64,000 bases of DNA from Legionella worsleiensis (GTDB lineage: Bacteria > Pseudomonadota > Gammaproteobacteria > Legionellales > Legionellaceae). Below are positions 52,400 through 62,973 of the stretch, one piece after another. Every line of letters starts with the position of its first letter. The stretch's first letter is position 1. The notes beneath the pieces were generated by a model. It made no database searches. It was not told where the DNA came from and worked only from the letters and a program-made list of their open reading frames with translations. The stretch is from positions 1 to 64,000 of the forward strand of contig NZ_LNZC01000006.1 in the NCBI RefSeq assembly GCF_001467535.1, written 5' to 3'. The translations under genes and the position numbers were made by a program.

Positions 52400-54334
52400 A
52401 TGGCTAAGATTATTGGAATTGACCTGGGTACCACTAACTCCTGTGTTGCTGTTATGGAAGGTGATAAGCCTAAGGTAATCGAAAACAGTGAAGGTCATCG
52501 TACTACCCCCTCTATTGTTGCCTTTACTGATGATAATGAAGTATTGGTTGGTCAGTCTGCTAAACGTCAGTCAGTGACTAACCCTGATAAAACCCTCTTT
52601 GCAATCAAGCGGTTGATTGGTCGTAAATTTGACGATGCTGTCGTACAAAAAGACATTAAGATGGTTCCTTACAAAATCATGAAAGCAGACAATGGCGATG
52701 CTTGGGTTCGGGTTAAAGATCAGGACAAAGCGCCACCACAGATTTCTGCAGAAGTATTGCGTAAAATGAAAAAGACAGCAGAAGATTATCTTGGCGAAGA
52801 AGTAAAAGAAGCCGTGATTACTGTTCCTGCCTATTTCAATGATTCGCAAAGACAAGCAACTAAAGACGCTGGTCGCATTGCAGGCCTTGAAGTCAAGCGT
52901 ATCATTAACGAACCAACCGCTGCGGCTCTTGCCTATGGAATGGACAAAAAGCGAGGCGATTCTATTATTGCAGTTTATGACCTTGGCGGCGGTACTTTCG
53001 ATATTTCCATCATTGAAATTGCAGAAGTAGATGGAGAGCACCAATTTGAAGTTCTGGCTACTAACGGAGATACATTCCTGGGTGGTGAAGATTTTGACCT
53101 GGCATTGATTGATTATTTAGCGGCAGAATTTAAAAAGGATTCAGGCATTGATTTGCATAACGATCCCCTGGCGTTACAGCGTCTGAAAGAAGCTGCGGAA
53201 AAAGCTAAAATTGAGCTGTCATCAGCGCAACAAACTGATGTTAATCTGCCTTACATCACCGCAGATGCATCTGGCCCTAAGCATTTAAACATCAAGCTTA
53301 CTCGCGCCAAACTTGAATCTTTAGTTGAAAAACTGGTAGAGCGCACCATAGCACCTTGTAAAACTGCATTAAAAGACGCAGGGCTTACAGTGTCACAAAT
53401 TAACGAAGTTATTTTGGTTGGTGGTCAAACCCGTATGCCTTTAGTACAGAAGACTGTTGAAGAGTTTTTTGGTAAAGAACCAAGAAAAGACGTAAACCCA
53501 GATGAAGCGGTAGCAGTGGGCGCAGCAATTCAGGCAGCAGTATTATCTGGCGAAGTAAAAGACATCTTATTGCTTGACGTCACTCCTTTATCCTTGGGTA
53601 TTGAGACCATGGGTGGTATCATGACCAAGCTGATTGATAAAAATACGACCATTCCGACTAAAGCCAATCAGGTGTTTTCAACTGCTGATGACAATCAGAC
53701 TGCGGTAACTGTTCATGTTCTCCAAGGTGAGCGTGAGCAAGCATCTGCTAACAAATCATTAGGTCGATTTGATTTGGGTGACATTCCTCCTGCACCACGA
53801 GGTGTTCCGCAAATTGAAGTAACATTTGATATTGATGCCAATGGTATTTTGAATGTGTCGGCTAAAGACAAAGCAACAGGAAAAGCACAGTCTATTGTGA
53901 TTAAAGCATCAAGTGGTTTAAGTGATGAAGAAATTGAAGCAATGGTAAAAGATGCTCAATCTCATGCAGAAGAAGACAAAAAATTCAAAGAGTTGGCAGA
54001 GCTGCGTAATCAGGCAGACAGCATGATTCACAGTTGTGAAAAATCAATGAAGGACTTGGGCGCTGAACTGGCTGAAGATGAGAAAAAAGGAATTGAATCA
54101 GCAATTGCTGAATTAAAAGAAGCGGTTCAAGGTACAGATAAAGCACAAATTGAGGAAAAACTCAAAGTGCTAACCGAAGCTTCTGGTAAAATGGCAGAGC
54201 GGGTTTATGCTAAAAAATCATCCGAAGGTCAACCTGGAGCTGCAGATGCTGCACAACATCATGAATCAGCAAAACCTGCTGATGAAAGTGTTGTTGATGC
54301 TGAGTTTGAAGAGGTTAAAGACGACAAAAACTAA
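52400..54334 (+). CDS. dnaK: Molecular chaperone DnaK (Hsp70)
   Basis: A protein of 644 aa from the ATG at 52400 ([15 protein letters not shown]); a 15-codon longer frame overlaps the sigma-32 promoter and is rejected. Hsp70 motifs include [49 protein letters not shown] and [14 protein letters not shown] in the ATPase domain (~1-385). The linker is [19 protein letters not shown]. The substrate-binding domain and C-terminal lid end in an acidic tail, [14 protein letters not shown]. It is an ATP-driven folding chaperone working with DnaJ and GrpE. The hairpin after it at 54381-54401 probably limits read-through to dnaJ. Confidence 0.98.
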   Translation: MAKIIGIDLGTTNSCVAVMEGDKPKVIENSEGHRTTPSIVAFTDDNEVLVGQSAKRQSVTNPDKTLFAIKRLIGRKFDDAVVQKDIKMVPYKIMKADNGDAWVRVKDQDKAPPQISAEVLRKMKKTAEDYLGEEVKEAVITVPAYFNDSQRQATKDAGRIAGLEVKRIINEPTAAALAYGMDKKRGDSIIAVYDLGGGTFDISIIEIAEVDGEHQFEVLATNGDTFLGGEDFDLALIDYLAAEFKKDSGIDLHNDPLALQRLKEAAEKAKIELSSAQQTDVNLPYITADASGPKHLNIKLTRAKLESLVEKLVERTIAPCKTALKDAGLTVSQINEVILVGGQTRMPLVQKTVEEFFGKEPRKDVNPDEAVAVGAAIQAAVLSGEVKDILLLDVTPLSLGIETMGGIMTKLIDKNTTIPTKANQVFSTADDNQTAVTVHVLQGEREQASANKSLGRFDLGDIPPAPRGVPQIEVTFDIDANGILNVSAKDKATGKAQSIVIKASSGLSDEEIEAMVKDAQSHAEEDKKFKELAELRNQADSMIHSCEKSMKDLGAELAEDEKKGIESAIAELKEAVQGTDKAQIEEKLKVLTEASGKMAERVYAKKSSEGQPGAADAAQHHESAKPADESVVDAEFEEVKDDKN

Positions 54335-54380
54335 TCGTATTTGAACGTCTGTGATTAGAGACTAATCAATAATATTGGGT

Positions 54381-54467
54381 CGGGGCGATTTCATCGTCCC
54401 GTTTGTATTTTGGTTATGATGCGTGCTTTTTTCCAAGAAGTGCATGATCTGTACTTCTTGGAAAAAA
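54381..54467. terminator. Tandem hairpins between dnaK and dnaJ
   Basis: A GC-rich hairpin, CGGGGCGAT/ATCGTCCCG (54381-54401), is followed by GTTTGTATTTT, fitting a dnaK terminator. A second, perfect 15-bp inverted repeat, TTTTTTCCAAGAAGT (54427-54441) against ACTTCTTGGAAAAAA (54453-54467), lies 41 bp before the dnaJ start. The second has A and T runs on both sides and could terminate in either direction or hide dnaJ's ribosome-binding site. Confidence 0.6.
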
Positions 54468-54507
54468 CACAAAGTCGTGCCAGTGATTTAATAACATGTG
54501 AGCAGTT

Positions 54508-55644
54508 ATGGAACAGCGGGATTATTATGAACTTTTAGAAGTTAGTCGAGGCGCTAGCGATGCGGAAATAAAAAAAGCCTATCGTAAACTGGCGATGAAG
54601 TATCACCCTGATCGTAATCCCGATGATGCCTCTGCGGAAGAGAAATTTAAAGAAATTCAAAAAGCGTACGCCATTCTTTCCGATCAGCAAAAGCGGGCAG
54701 CTTATGATCAGTTTGGTCATGCCGGGGTTGACCCTTCAGCGGGAGGACACGGAGGCTTTGGTGGTTTCGGCGGTTTTGGCGATGTTTTTGAAGATATATT
54801 CGAGAATATATTTTCAGGTGGACGAGGACAGGGACGGCAATCACGTGGTCAAAGAGGCTCTGATTTGCAATTTAACGTTCAGATGACGCTTGAAGAAGCG
54901 GCAATAGGAAAAGAAGTCGAAATTACAGTTCCTCGTCATGGAACATGTACAGTGTGTTCCGGTTCAGGTGCAAAAAAAGGCACCAGCCCCAAAACATGCG
55001 AAACCTGTAATGGCATAGGCCAAGTCAGGATTCAGCAAGGATTTTTCTCCATTCAACAGACCTGTCCTGGTTGTCATGGCGAAGGAAAGACAATTTCAGA
55101 TCCGTGCAGTAACTGTCACGGTCAAGGTCGAATTCGTGAAAGTAAGAAATTAACCGTTAAAATTCCTGCCGGTGTTGATAATGGTGATAGAGTTCGTCTG
55201 AGTGGCGAAGGAGAGGCGGGCATTCATGGTGGCGGTCCTGGCGATTTGTATGTGCAGGTCAATGTTAAAACTCATTCCATATTTGAGCGTCATGAAAATG
55301 ATTTGCATTGCGAAGTGCCTATTGATTTCGTAACTGCGGCGGTAGGTGGTTCAATAGAAGTACCCACTTTGGAAGGTAGAGTCACGCTTAAAATACCCGA
55401 AGAAACACAAACTGGAAAAGTATTTCGTTTGCGAGGCAAGGGTATGAAGTCTGTTCGCGGGCATGGACAGGGTGATTTGCTGTGTAAGGTGGTTGTAGAA
55501 ACTCCGGTTAATCTGTCCAAAGAGCAAAAAGAATTGTTAACTCAGTTTCAAGAGTCGTTAGAACATGGCAAATCGAATCACTCGCCGCGATCCAGCTCCT
55601 GGTTTGCTGGAGTGAAAAAATTTTTTGAAGACATGAAATTTTAA
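54508..55644 (+). CDS. dnaJ: Chaperone DnaJ (Hsp40)
   Basis: A 378-aa type I Hsp40. The J domain (~1-70) contains the HPD tripeptide in [12 protein letters not shown] Gly/Phe-rich region (~75-110, [13 protein letters not shown]) follows. The zinc-binding domain has four CxxCxGxG repeats: [24 protein letters not shown] and CSNCHGQG. C-terminal substrate domains end at ~350. It activates DnaK's ATPase and delivers clients. Its position 173 bp after dnaK with hairpins between suggests partly separate control. Confidence 0.97.
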   Translation: MEQRDYYELLEVSRGASDAEIKKAYRKLAMKYHPDRNPDDASAEEKFKEIQKAYAILSDQQKRAAYDQFGHAGVDPSAGGHGGFGGFGGFGDVFEDIFENIFSGGRGQGRQSRGQRGSDLQFNVQMTLEEAAIGKEVEITVPRHGTCTVCSGSGAKKGTSPKTCETCNGIGQVRIQQGFFSIQQTCPGCHGEGKTISDPCSNCHGQGRIRESKKLTVKIPAGVDNGDRVRLSGEGEAGIHGGGPGDLYVQVNVKTHSIFERHENDLHCEVPIDFVTAAVGGSIEVPTLEGRVTLKIPEETQTGKVFRLRGKGMKSVRGHGQGDLLCKVVVETPVNLSKEQKELLTQFQESLEHGKSNHSPRSSSWFAGVKKFFEDMKF

Positions 55645-55758
55645 AATAACTGAGTTACAATTAGAGGATTTATCAAAATGTGCATGGAATGCACTGTTTA
55701 ATTTGTCCTATATAAAGCAAGGATTGACTTGTATTGAACATTAAAGAGCACCTTACAC

Positions 55759-56907
55759 ATGACAAATAAACCAGCAATTCTCGTGTTAGCTGATGGCACA
55801 ATTTATGAGGGAATATCTGTAGGCGCTGATGGTGATTGTGTTGGAGAGTTGGTTTTTAATACTTCAATGACGGGTTATCAGGAAATGCTTACTGACCCTT
55901 CCTACGCCAGACAAATTATTACTTTAACAGCAGCTCATGTTGGCAATACGGGTTGTAATGACGAGGATCTCGAATCCAATAAAATTTGGGCTGCAGGTCT
56001 GGTTATGCGCGATTGTTCCATTTTGCACAGTAACTACAGAGCGCACCAGTCACTTCCAGACTGGCTTAAAAAGAACGAGATAGTTGCGATTTCTGGTATA
56101 GATACTCGTGATTTGACCTTAAGACTTCGTGATCAGGGTGCAATTGGTTCTTGTATTACTACTCAAGCGGATGACCCTGAAGCGGCACTTGCCAAGGCTC
56201 GGGCATTTGCCGGGTTAGAAGGATTAGATTTAGCCCAGGAAGTTTCACGACAAGCCATAGAGCGTTGGCATGAAGGCCGAGGGCCTTGGGGATCTGGTTC
56301 TCAACCAAATCGGTTTCATGTTGTGGCCTATGATTTTGGGGTGAAAAACACAATTTTACGTATATTACATGATCTGGGATGCTATTTGACCATAGTCCCC
56401 GCCAAAACTTCGGCAGCAGAAATTTTAGCCATGAATCCTGATGGTGTTTTTCTGTCCAATGGTCCTGGCGACCCACAGGCTTGTGACTATGCGATAAAAG
56501 CTACCAAGGCATTTTTAGAGCATGCAGTTCCAGTGTTTGGAATTTGTCTGGGCTTTCAGATTCTTGCTTTAGCTTGTGGTGGAAGAACCTTAAAAATGAA
56601 GTTTGGCCATCACGGCGCCAATCATCCTGTAGTGGCAACGCAAGGGGCACGCAAAGTGTATATCACCAGCCAGAATCATGGCTTTGCCGTTGATGAAGAA
56701 AGTCTTCCTGACTGTCTGGAAGTGACTTATCGTTCCTTGTTTGATAATACTTTGCAGGGGATTAAACATAAAAGCAAACCTGCTTTAGGTTTTCAAGGAC
56801 ACCCGGAAGCAAGCCCGGGGCCGCATGATATTGAAACAGTTTTTAACGATTTTATACAGCTAATGAAGGAATATCAGGTTAATCGTCAGCACAGTCTTAA
56901 TACCTGA
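55759..56907 (+). CDS. carA: Carbamoyl-phosphate synthase small (glutaminase) subunit
   Basis: A 382-aa glutamine amidotransferase that supplies ammonia to CarB for arginine and pyrimidine synthesis. The N-terminal CPSase domain (~1-150) contains [28 protein letters not shown]. The class I GATase domain has the nucleophile Cys in [17 protein letters not shown] (~262) and the His/Glu pair in [12 protein letters not shown] (~345). All catalytic residues are present. carB, which usually follows, is not here: metK begins 28 bp downstream, so carA is encoded apart from its partner. Confidence 0.96.
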   Translation: MTNKPAILVLADGTIYEGISVGADGDCVGELVFNTSMTGYQEMLTDPSYARQIITLTAAHVGNTGCNDEDLESNKIWAAGLVMRDCSILHSNYRAHQSLPDWLKKNEIVAISGIDTRDLTLRLRDQGAIGSCITTQADDPEAALAKARAFAGLEGLDLAQEVSRQAIERWHEGRGPWGSGSQPNRFHVVAYDFGVKNTILRILHDLGCYLTIVPAKTSAAEILAMNPDGVFLSNGPGDPQACDYAIKATKAFLEHAVPVFGICLGFQILALACGGRTLKMKFGHHGANHPVVATQGARKVYITSQNHGFAVDEESLPDCLEVTYRSLFDNTLQGIKHKSKPALGFQGHPEASPGPHDIETVFNDFIQLMKEYQVNRQHSLNT

Positions 56908-56934
56908 AATTTGCCATAATAAAGAGGATTTGCA

Positions 56935-58083
56935 ATGAATGAACGTTATGTGTTTACCTCGGAATCAGTATCTGAGGGGCATCCAGATAAAATAGCAGAT
57001 CAAATTTCTGATGCGATTTTAGATGCAATTTTAAGGCAAGATAAGACAGCACGAGTTGCCTGTGAAGTATTTGTCAAAACCGGAATGGTACTCGTTGGCG
57101 GCGAAATAACCACCAAAGCCTGGGTAGATGTTGACGAAATTACCCGAGGCGTGATCAAAGAGATTGGTTACAACAGTTCGCAAATGGGCTTTGACTGGGA
57201 ATCTTGCGCTGTATTATCCGCTATAGGAAAACAATCTCCCGATATTGCTCAGGGTGTTGATAACCAGACAACCAAAATATTGGGAGCTGGTGATCAAGGG
57301 TTAATGTTTGGATATGCCAGCCGGGAAACCGATGTATATATGCCTGCGCCCATCGCTTACGCTCATCGCTTAATGGAACAACAGGCCTTTTTACGTAAAT
57401 CAGGTCAATTACCCTGGTTGCGTCCAGATGCTAAAAGCCAATTGACTTTAAAATACGAAAACGGAATGCCCGTTGAAGTGGATACGGTTGTACTTTCTAC
57501 TCAACATTCTCCTGAGGTGAGTCACAGTGAGTTGACTGAAGCAATACGTGAAGAACTGATTAAAAAAGTCATTCCTGCCGAGTGGTTGACCGAAAAAACA
57601 CGGTATTTTATTAATCCAACCGGTCGATTTGTAATAGGCGGCCCTCTGGGGGATTGCGGTTTAACCGGTAGAAAAATCATTGTTGATACCTATGGTGGGA
57701 TGGCCAGACATGGGGGCGGATGTTTCTCAGGAAAAGATCCCTCCAAAGTTGATCGCTCTGCTGCTTATGCAGCACGGCATGTTGCAAAAAATATCGTCGC
57801 AGCAGGATTAGCTGACAAATGTGAAATTCAAGTTTCCTATGCAATAGGTATTGCTGAGCCCACTTCAATTTCCGTCGAAACATTTGGCACAGGTAAGCTA
57901 AAAAACAGTGACATTATTGATTTGATTCATACTCATTTTGATTTAACTCCGCAGGGAATTATTGATCATCATGATTTACTTCGCCCCATTTACCAAAAAA
58001 CAGCTACTTATGGGCACTACGGACGGGACCAGTTTCCCTGGGAACGCCTGGATAAAGTTGACGAACTAAAAAAAGCGTTATAA
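56935..58083 (+). CDS. metK: S-adenosylmethionine synthetase
   Basis: A 382-aa enzyme making SAM from methionine and ATP. Signature motifs are [21 protein letters not shown] (~11-31), [13 protein letters not shown] (~115-127), [21 protein letters not shown] (~236-256) and [32 protein letters not shown] (~260-291). Length matches E. coli MetK (384 aa). It starts 28 bp after carA with AGAGG upstream, and ahcY follows 40 bp later. The pair forms a SAM production and SAH recycling unit. No SAM riboswitch-like structure is apparent. Confidence 0.97.
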   Translation: MNERYVFTSESVSEGHPDKIADQISDAILDAILRQDKTARVACEVFVKTGMVLVGGEITTKAWVDVDEITRGVIKEIGYNSSQMGFDWESCAVLSAIGKQSPDIAQGVDNQTTKILGAGDQGLMFGYASRETDVYMPAPIAYAHRLMEQQAFLRKSGQLPWLRPDAKSQLTLKYENGMPVEVDTVVLSTQHSPEVSHSELTEAIREELIKKVIPAEWLTEKTRYFINPTGRFVIGGPLGDCGLTGRKIIVDTYGGMARHGGGCFSGKDPSKVDRSAAYAARHVAKNIVAAGLADKCEIQVSYAIGIAEPTSISVETFGTGKLKNSDIIDLIHTHFDLTPQGIIDHHDLLRPIYQKTATYGHYGRDQFPWERLDKVDELKKAL

Positions 58084-58122
58084 TTAATGGATTAAAAATG
58101 CATTATCACTAAGGAAGACTCT

Positions 58123-59448
58123 ATGAACTCAGTAACGGAAGCAGTAGTAAAAGTACATAATGCCCATGATTTTAAAGTAGCCGATTTATCTCTTGCCGCA
58201 TGGGGGCGAAAAGAGATAGCTATAGCAGAAACCGAAATGCCCGGGTTAATGGCTTTACGTAAAGAATTTAGCCAATCACGTCCGCTAAAAGGCGCACGAA
58301 TAGCCGGGTGTTTGCACATGACTATTCAAACAGCGGTTCTCATTGAAACGCTGATTGCTTTGGGTGCTGAAGTTCGCTGGTCTTCCTGTAATATTTTTTC
58401 AACCCAGGATCATGCTGCATCGGCCATGGCTGCTGCGGGTATTCCGGTATTTGCCTGGAAAGGAGAAACTGAGGAAGAATACTGGTGGTGTGTGGAACAG
58501 ACTGTTCACGGCCCCAATGGATGGACTCCCAACTTGTTACTGGACGATGGCGGCGATTTAACCCAGATAATTCATCAAAAATATCCTCATCTGTTAAAAG
58601 AAATCAAAGGGGTTTCTGAAGAAACGACTACTGGTGTGGCCAGATTATATGAAATGGCAAAACAAGGTCATCTACAAATACCAGCCATAAACGTTAATGA
58701 TGCAGTGACAAAGTCCAAATTTGATAATCTTTACGGCTGCCGTGAGTCTTTGTTAGATGGCTTAAAGCGTGCTACAGATGTCATGATTGCAGGTAAAGTT
58801 GCCTTGATTATGGGCTATGGTGATGTGGGTAAGGGATGTGCCCAGGCGTTAAGAGGGCAGGGCGCTTCTGTTTTGATTGCTGAGATTGATCCCATTTGCG
58901 CCTTGCAAGCTGCGATGGAAGGATACCGGGTAGTCACGCTTGATGATGTAGCTGATCAGGTTGATATAGTGGTTACCGCAACAGGCAATTACCATGTAGT
59001 AACCCATGATCACATGATGCGGATGAGAAATCAGGCCATATTATGCAACATTGGCCATTTTGACTCTGAAATTGATATTCAAAGCTTAAAACAGTACCCA
59101 TGGGAAAATATTAAACCTCAAGTTGATCATGTCATTTTTCCTGATGGAAAACGGCTGATCGTTTTGGCTGAAGGCCGTTTGGTTAATTTGGGTTGTGCGA
59201 CAGGACATCCCAGTTTCGTTATGTCTGCATCATTTACCAATCAGGTTCTGGCGCAAATTGAATTATTCATAAACTCTAAGCACTATCAGAAACAGGTGTA
59301 TGTTCTACCCAAACTGTTAGATGAAAAAGTCGCTCGTTTGCATTTAGGACGCATAGGCGCCAAATTAACCGAATTAACAGCGGAACAGGCGAAGTATCTA
59401 GGGGTTAATACTCACGGTCCTTACAAACCAGATCATTATCGCTATTAA
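58123..59448 (+). CDS. ahcY: Adenosylhomocysteinase
   Basis: A 441-aa NAD-dependent SAH hydrolase that removes the inhibitory product of methylation. Motifs are [26 protein letters not shown] (~48-73), [48 protein letters not shown] (~188-218), the NAD loop [21 protein letters not shown] (~224-244), and a C-terminal tail with YKPDHYRY including the cofactor Lys and Tyr. Together with metK it supports the methyl cycle, on which any SAM-dependent enzyme such as the borosin methylase would draw. An AAGGAAG site precedes the ATG. Confidence 0.97.
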   Translation: MNSVTEAVVKVHNAHDFKVADLSLAAWGRKEIAIAETEMPGLMALRKEFSQSRPLKGARIAGCLHMTIQTAVLIETLIALGAEVRWSSCNIFSTQDHAASAMAAAGIPVFAWKGETEEEYWWCVEQTVHGPNGWTPNLLLDDGGDLTQIIHQKYPHLLKEIKGVSEETTTGVARLYEMAKQGHLQIPAINVNDAVTKSKFDNLYGCRESLLDGLKRATDVMIAGKVALIMGYGDVGKGCAQALRGQGASVLIAEIDPICALQAAMEGYRVVTLDDVADQVDIVVTATGNYHVVTHDHMMRMRNQAILCNIGHFDSEIDIQSLKQYPWENIKPQVDHVIFPDGKRLIVLAEGRLVNLGCATGHPSFVMSASFTNQVLAQIELFINSKHYQKQVYVLPKLLDEKVARLHLGRIGAKLTELTAEQAKYLGVNTHGPYKPDHYRY

Positions 59449-59678
59449 GTGCAGGGCAAACGCACCATAATGCATATTGTAAAATAAGATGGTCTACTTT
59501 TCGTTTTTTTATGTACAAAACCAGTTATGCCCTTGATTCAAGGGCATCTGGATACCCTGCATAAAACACGGTAACGAGACAAAAAGCATCCTGTTATTAT
59601 TCAATATTGACATGCGTGAACCAGCCATTAAACGTTCGGTAAGAGATTAAGAATCAGATTAGACAAGGAGCATCAAGT

Positions 59679-61364
59679 ATGGGGTTAAAATCAAGTATTT
59701 TGGCATTAGGGCTGGTGTGTGTTGCATGTGGTGTTTCCGCTGCATCTACCAATAATACGGTACGAGTGATTATTAAATACAAACAACAGGGTGTGACTTT
59801 GGCCGCCTTGAAATCTCAAGTATTCAAGAGCACTAACCTGTCGGTTAAAGAAATGAAACCTATGGCTAATGGTGCCTATTCATTAATACTGGATGCAACA
59901 AATTCCTCTTTGGGTCATACTGGCCATGAAGATAAAACAGATTTGGTTTTAGATAAACTGCGCAAAAATCCCAATGTGGTTTATGCAGTTAAAGACAGAG
60001 TAGGGTATTTTAAACCTGTACCTGATCCTGTTATCAGTCTGGAATTGAAGAACTTACTCACTCACGACAGTCAGTGGGATGAATTTCAGCGCCCTGCAGG
60101 TATTATGCTCGAATCAAAACCCGGATTAAGAGATGGCGCCTGGGCTTATACCACGGGTAATGGGAAAAAACCTGTGGTAGTTGCAGTACTCGATACAGGA
60201 GTTGCCCTTAATGAGAGCCTGGTAAATAACCTGGTTAAAGACAGTAATGATGCTGTTTGGGGTTGGAATTTTGCAGGTAATAATCGTGATTTAAGTGATG
60301 AAACAGCGAGTTATCATGGAACACATGTTTCAGGAACTATTGCTGGTTACGGCCAGGTCATGACAGGAGTGGGGGAAGATTTAAAAATCTTAACAGTGAA
60401 GATACCTGATGCATCTGGAATGTTTTATGAAAGTGCGGTAATTAATGGGATTTATTGGGCTGTGGGCGGTGAAGTACCTGGGGTTCCTGCTAATATTCAT
60501 CCTGCAAAAGTATTGAACATGAGTTTTGGAGTAGATGAAAAACCAGGTAAAGAAATTGATTATTGTGATGAAGCGCTTCAGGAAGCCGTATTTTTTGCAC
60601 GAAAAAAAGGTGCAGTGCTGATTGCTGCAGCGGGAAATGATAATTTGTGGGAGCATTTTAATGCGCCAGGAGTTTGTAATGGCACCGTAAAAGTCGCTTC
60701 TACTGGCCCTGAGGGTTTACGCTCCTATTTTTCTAATTACGGGCCAAGCGTTACTCTGGCTGCTCCAGGCGGCGATAAACGATACGGTACCGCAGGAGGT
60801 ATTTTATCAACAGTCAATCCCGGGGGCGGTTACCACGCATCTGGTTATGATTTTTATCAGGGAACCAGTATGGCATCACCACACGTTGCTGGTGTGGCCG
60901 CTTTGGTTTATACCATTAGTGATCGTCAATTGACCGCAGAACAGGTTGAGCAGATTTTGTATGTGACTACGCATGAATTTGGTGTGAGTAATGACGCAAA
61001 CAAATCATGCGTGGGCAAAAAGCCTTGCGGTCATGGTATATTAGATGCAGAAAATGCGGTGAGAACGGCTTTGACTGGATATGATGTACTGTTTACGGCT
61101 CCGCCAATGAACAGTTTATCTTTTACAAATTGTGGTTCTGATACATTTAAACCCAAGCATTCAACTTTGCACTTGAATGGTGTTGTCTGGAAACTGACCG
61201 CAACAGGCTGTGAGCCAGAAAGGAGTTACCAACATCCTCACGTCAAAACAGACAAACATGGAACAATCTATGCCAGCTACGGAGCGGTGCGTTATGTGCT
61301 TGATCAATCTACCTACAAAGAATGTCATTTGATTGGCTATGACGGGATAGGCTGTTTTAAGTAG
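59679..61364 (+). CDS. Secreted subtilisin-like serine protease (S8)
   Basis: A 561-aa protease precursor. A signal peptide (~1-22, LKSSILALGLVCVACGVSAAS) is followed by a propeptide (~25-115, TVRVIIKYKQQGVTLAALKSQVF). The catalytic domain (~150-465) has Asp172 (VAVLDTGVA), His213 (YHGTHVSGT), Asn in IAAAGNDN and Ser397 (GTSMASPHVAG). A ~95-residue C-terminal extension (FTAPPMNSLSFTNCGSDTFKPKH) contains several cysteines and may form a small domain. It is probably exported by the type II system, as other Legionella proteases are. An AAGGAG site precedes the ATG. Confidence 0.93.
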   Translation: MGLKSSILALGLVCVACGVSAASTNNTVRVIIKYKQQGVTLAALKSQVFKSTNLSVKEMKPMANGAYSLILDATNSSLGHTGHEDKTDLVLDKLRKNPNVVYAVKDRVGYFKPVPDPVISLELKNLLTHDSQWDEFQRPAGIMLESKPGLRDGAWAYTTGNGKKPVVVAVLDTGVALNESLVNNLVKDSNDAVWGWNFAGNNRDLSDETASYHGTHVSGTIAGYGQVMTGVGEDLKILTVKIPDASGMFYESAVINGIYWAVGGEVPGVPANIHPAKVLNMSFGVDEKPGKEIDYCDEALQEAVFFARKKGAVLIAAAGNDNLWEHFNAPGVCNGTVKVASTGPEGLRSYFSNYGPSVTLAAPGGDKRYGTAGGILSTVNPGGGYHASGYDFYQGTSMASPHVAGVAALVYTISDRQLTAEQVEQILYVTTHEFGVSNDANKSCVGKKPCGHGILDAENAVRTALTGYDVLFTAPPMNSLSFTNCGSDTFKPKHSTLHLNGVVWKLTATGCEPERSYQHPHVKTDKHGTIYASYGAVRYVLDQSTYKECHLIGYDGIGCFK

Positions 61365-61376
61365 CTTGAATCACAA

Positions 61377-61406
61377 CCCAGGAGTAGTGCTTTGACTACT
61401 CCTGGG
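61377..61406 (+). terminator. Terminator hairpin after the subtilisin gene
   Basis: CCCAGGAGTAGT (61377-61388) pairs perfectly with ACTACTCCTGGG (61395-61406) across a six-base loop, 12 bp after the protease stop codon. Only a partial T run follows. Confidence 0.75.
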
Positions 61407-61477
61407 CTGGCGCTGAGCTTTTATAATGGATTTTAATTTTTTCTCAATGCTTTAGGCTAAATTAACCGAAAAAAATC

Positions 61478-61759
61478 TTACTTTAGCCAGTCACTCAATA
61501 CATCAATAATCTTTTGTGCTTGATCGGCACTTGATATATTAAACTTTGATTTTTGCCAATATTGATTGTTTCTTTTTTGATAGCGGCGAATTGAAAATTT
61601 TACCGGACCATAATCATTTTTGGCGTTATCCCAATCCTGATATTTAAACATTATGGTAGTCCAGGCACCTTTGGATAATACGTGTTTACCCAGTTCTTTG
61701 GTTGTTTCGGTGCCGTTTTCAGAATAAGTAATGGTAATATCGTCTACAGTTTCAGTCAT
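61478..61759 (-). CDS. Unrecognised 93-aa conserved-looking protein (PC4-like length and pattern)
   Basis: A 93-aa cytosolic protein. Alternating strands (DDITITYSENGTETTKELG, WTTIMFKYQDWDNAKNDYGPVKFSIRRYQK) and a C-terminal helix (SADQAQKIIDVLSDWL) give a compact beta-rich fold, and the layout loosely resembles PC4/p15-type single-strand nucleic-acid-binding proteins, though I am not certain. It is on the minus strand downstream of the DUF2845-like gene with only 17 bp between, so possibly co-transcribed. Function unknown. Confidence 0.5.
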   Translation of the reverse strand: MTETVDDITITYSENGTETTKELGKHVLSKGAWTTIMFKYQDWDNAKNDYGPVKFSIRRYQKRNNQYWQKSKFNISSADQAQKIIDVLSDWLK

Positions 61760-61776
61760 CTGAGTTGTTTCCTTAA

Positions 61777-62336
61777 TTAATTGTTGATGGATTGTAGTTT
61801 GCCATCAACAAATGTCAAGGATACTGAAGGTTGATATTGCCCTGGTTGGTATATCCATATCTGCGGTTTGGTAGCCGTTGGCACGGGCATATTCACAAAT
61901 GTGTTGTTGACAACGTCGGGACTTCCGCAGGCATTGTATACTTTACTTACCGGATCATTCATTTGAATACTGGTGCCACTGCAAAGGCTGGTTGCATTGC
62001 TGTTACCGCCATTAATTTTGATTCCTTTCACCTGATTATTTACTACGTCGATTTCCATTTGAGCACCGCCACTGCCTGTTTGGATGTTCCAGACCCCATA
62101 AAAGGCAGTAGTGCTGCCTTGATTATTATAAATTAATTGCTGAACAGGGATTTTTGAGTTAGTGGTTGATTGGAGTCTTGCATGCTTACCGGTTGCCCAC
62201 AAGCGGCTATAACCTCATCAGCGGTCATTCCGATGTTAATGTAAGCATGATTTTGCGGACAATAATAAGACTGGTCGGCCAAAAGGCTAAATGGCAAAAT
62301 AAATAATGCAATGCTGGCATAACGTAACGTGTTCAT
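61777..62336 (-). pseudogene. DUF2845-like exported protein, frameshifted
   Basis: Two frames overlap here. The N-terminal one (62336-62133) has a signal peptide (LRYASIALFILPFSLLADQ) and YYCPQNHAYINIGMTADEVIAACGQP, a clear DUF2845 motif. The C-terminal one (to 61777) continues IPVQQLIYNNQGSTTAFYG and has a second CGSP motif near residue 115 of its frame. They are out of phase by one base. At 62151-62155 is a run of five T (five A on the coding strand); a sixth would give TQKIPVQQLIY and one 186-aa protein. So the gene is probably interrupted by a one-base loss, or the base was missed in sequencing. Confidence 0.7.
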
Positions 62337-62394
62337 GTCTTTAATCCGGCTGTCCTTTCAATGCTAAGTATAGTTCATTTAGCCAATTATTCAT

Positions 62395-62973
62395 CTATCC
62401 TATCAATCGCCAGGGAAGAGATGCACTAACAAACAATGTAATTACCTTTAAAAGAATCATAATAACAAAAGGAGAAAAATCAAAGCCGGATATATCAGGG
62501 ATTATTTTTCTTCCCAAAACCAGTAGGGGTTGGGTTAAAACACGTAGAAAGTCACCAACAGGATGCTGCCAGCCTGGTTTTACGTAGCTCATAATGACAC
62601 GAATCAGCAGAGCATAAAAAAGTAAATCGCAAGGTTGGATGATTAAATCCGCCACAACATAGAGTAAGATGTATTGAACAGGCATCAGGTTGTGAAATGC
62701 AAGCAGGCTCAGAACGAGTATTTTTAAAAATTCAACAATCACCAAAAGAGTAAAAGCCATCCAGTCGTATCTTTGGCCTGGTTGATATTTTAACCTGAAC
62801 AAGGTGTTTATTGGTCTTATCACGGGTTCTGTAAGAGACAAAATCAATTGGCTGAATTGGCTCAACGCACTGAATTTACAATAGCGCAGTGCAATGCGCA
62901 GCCATAAGGTAAAAATGACCACACCAAAGAATAAAGATGTTAAAAAAATTCCTACAGCAGTAAAACCAGACAT
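62395..62973 (-). CDS. yggT: YggT family membrane protein
   Basis: A 192-aa inner-membrane protein with two copies of the YGGT domain. Each copy has two hydrophobic segments flanking a conserved LRIALRYCKFSALSQFSQLILSLTEPVIRPINTLF (first, ~25-58) and LRVIMSYVKPGWQHPVGDFLRVLTQPLLVLGRKIIPDI-like segment (second). Family members affect osmotic tolerance or division, but their mechanism is unclear. The gene overlaps the stop of proC by one base and is the third of a yggS-proC-yggT operon, an order common in gammaproteobacteria. Confidence 0.88.
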   Translation of the reverse strand: MSGFTAVGIFLTSLFFGVVIFTLWLRIALRYCKFSALSQFSQLILSLTEPVIRPINTLFRLKYQPGQRYDWMAFTLLVIVEFLKILVLSLLAFHNLMPVQYILLYVVADLIIQPCDLLFYALLIRVIMSYVKPGWQHPVGDFLRVLTQPLLVLGRKIIPDISGFDFSPFVIMILLKVITLFVSASLPWRLIG

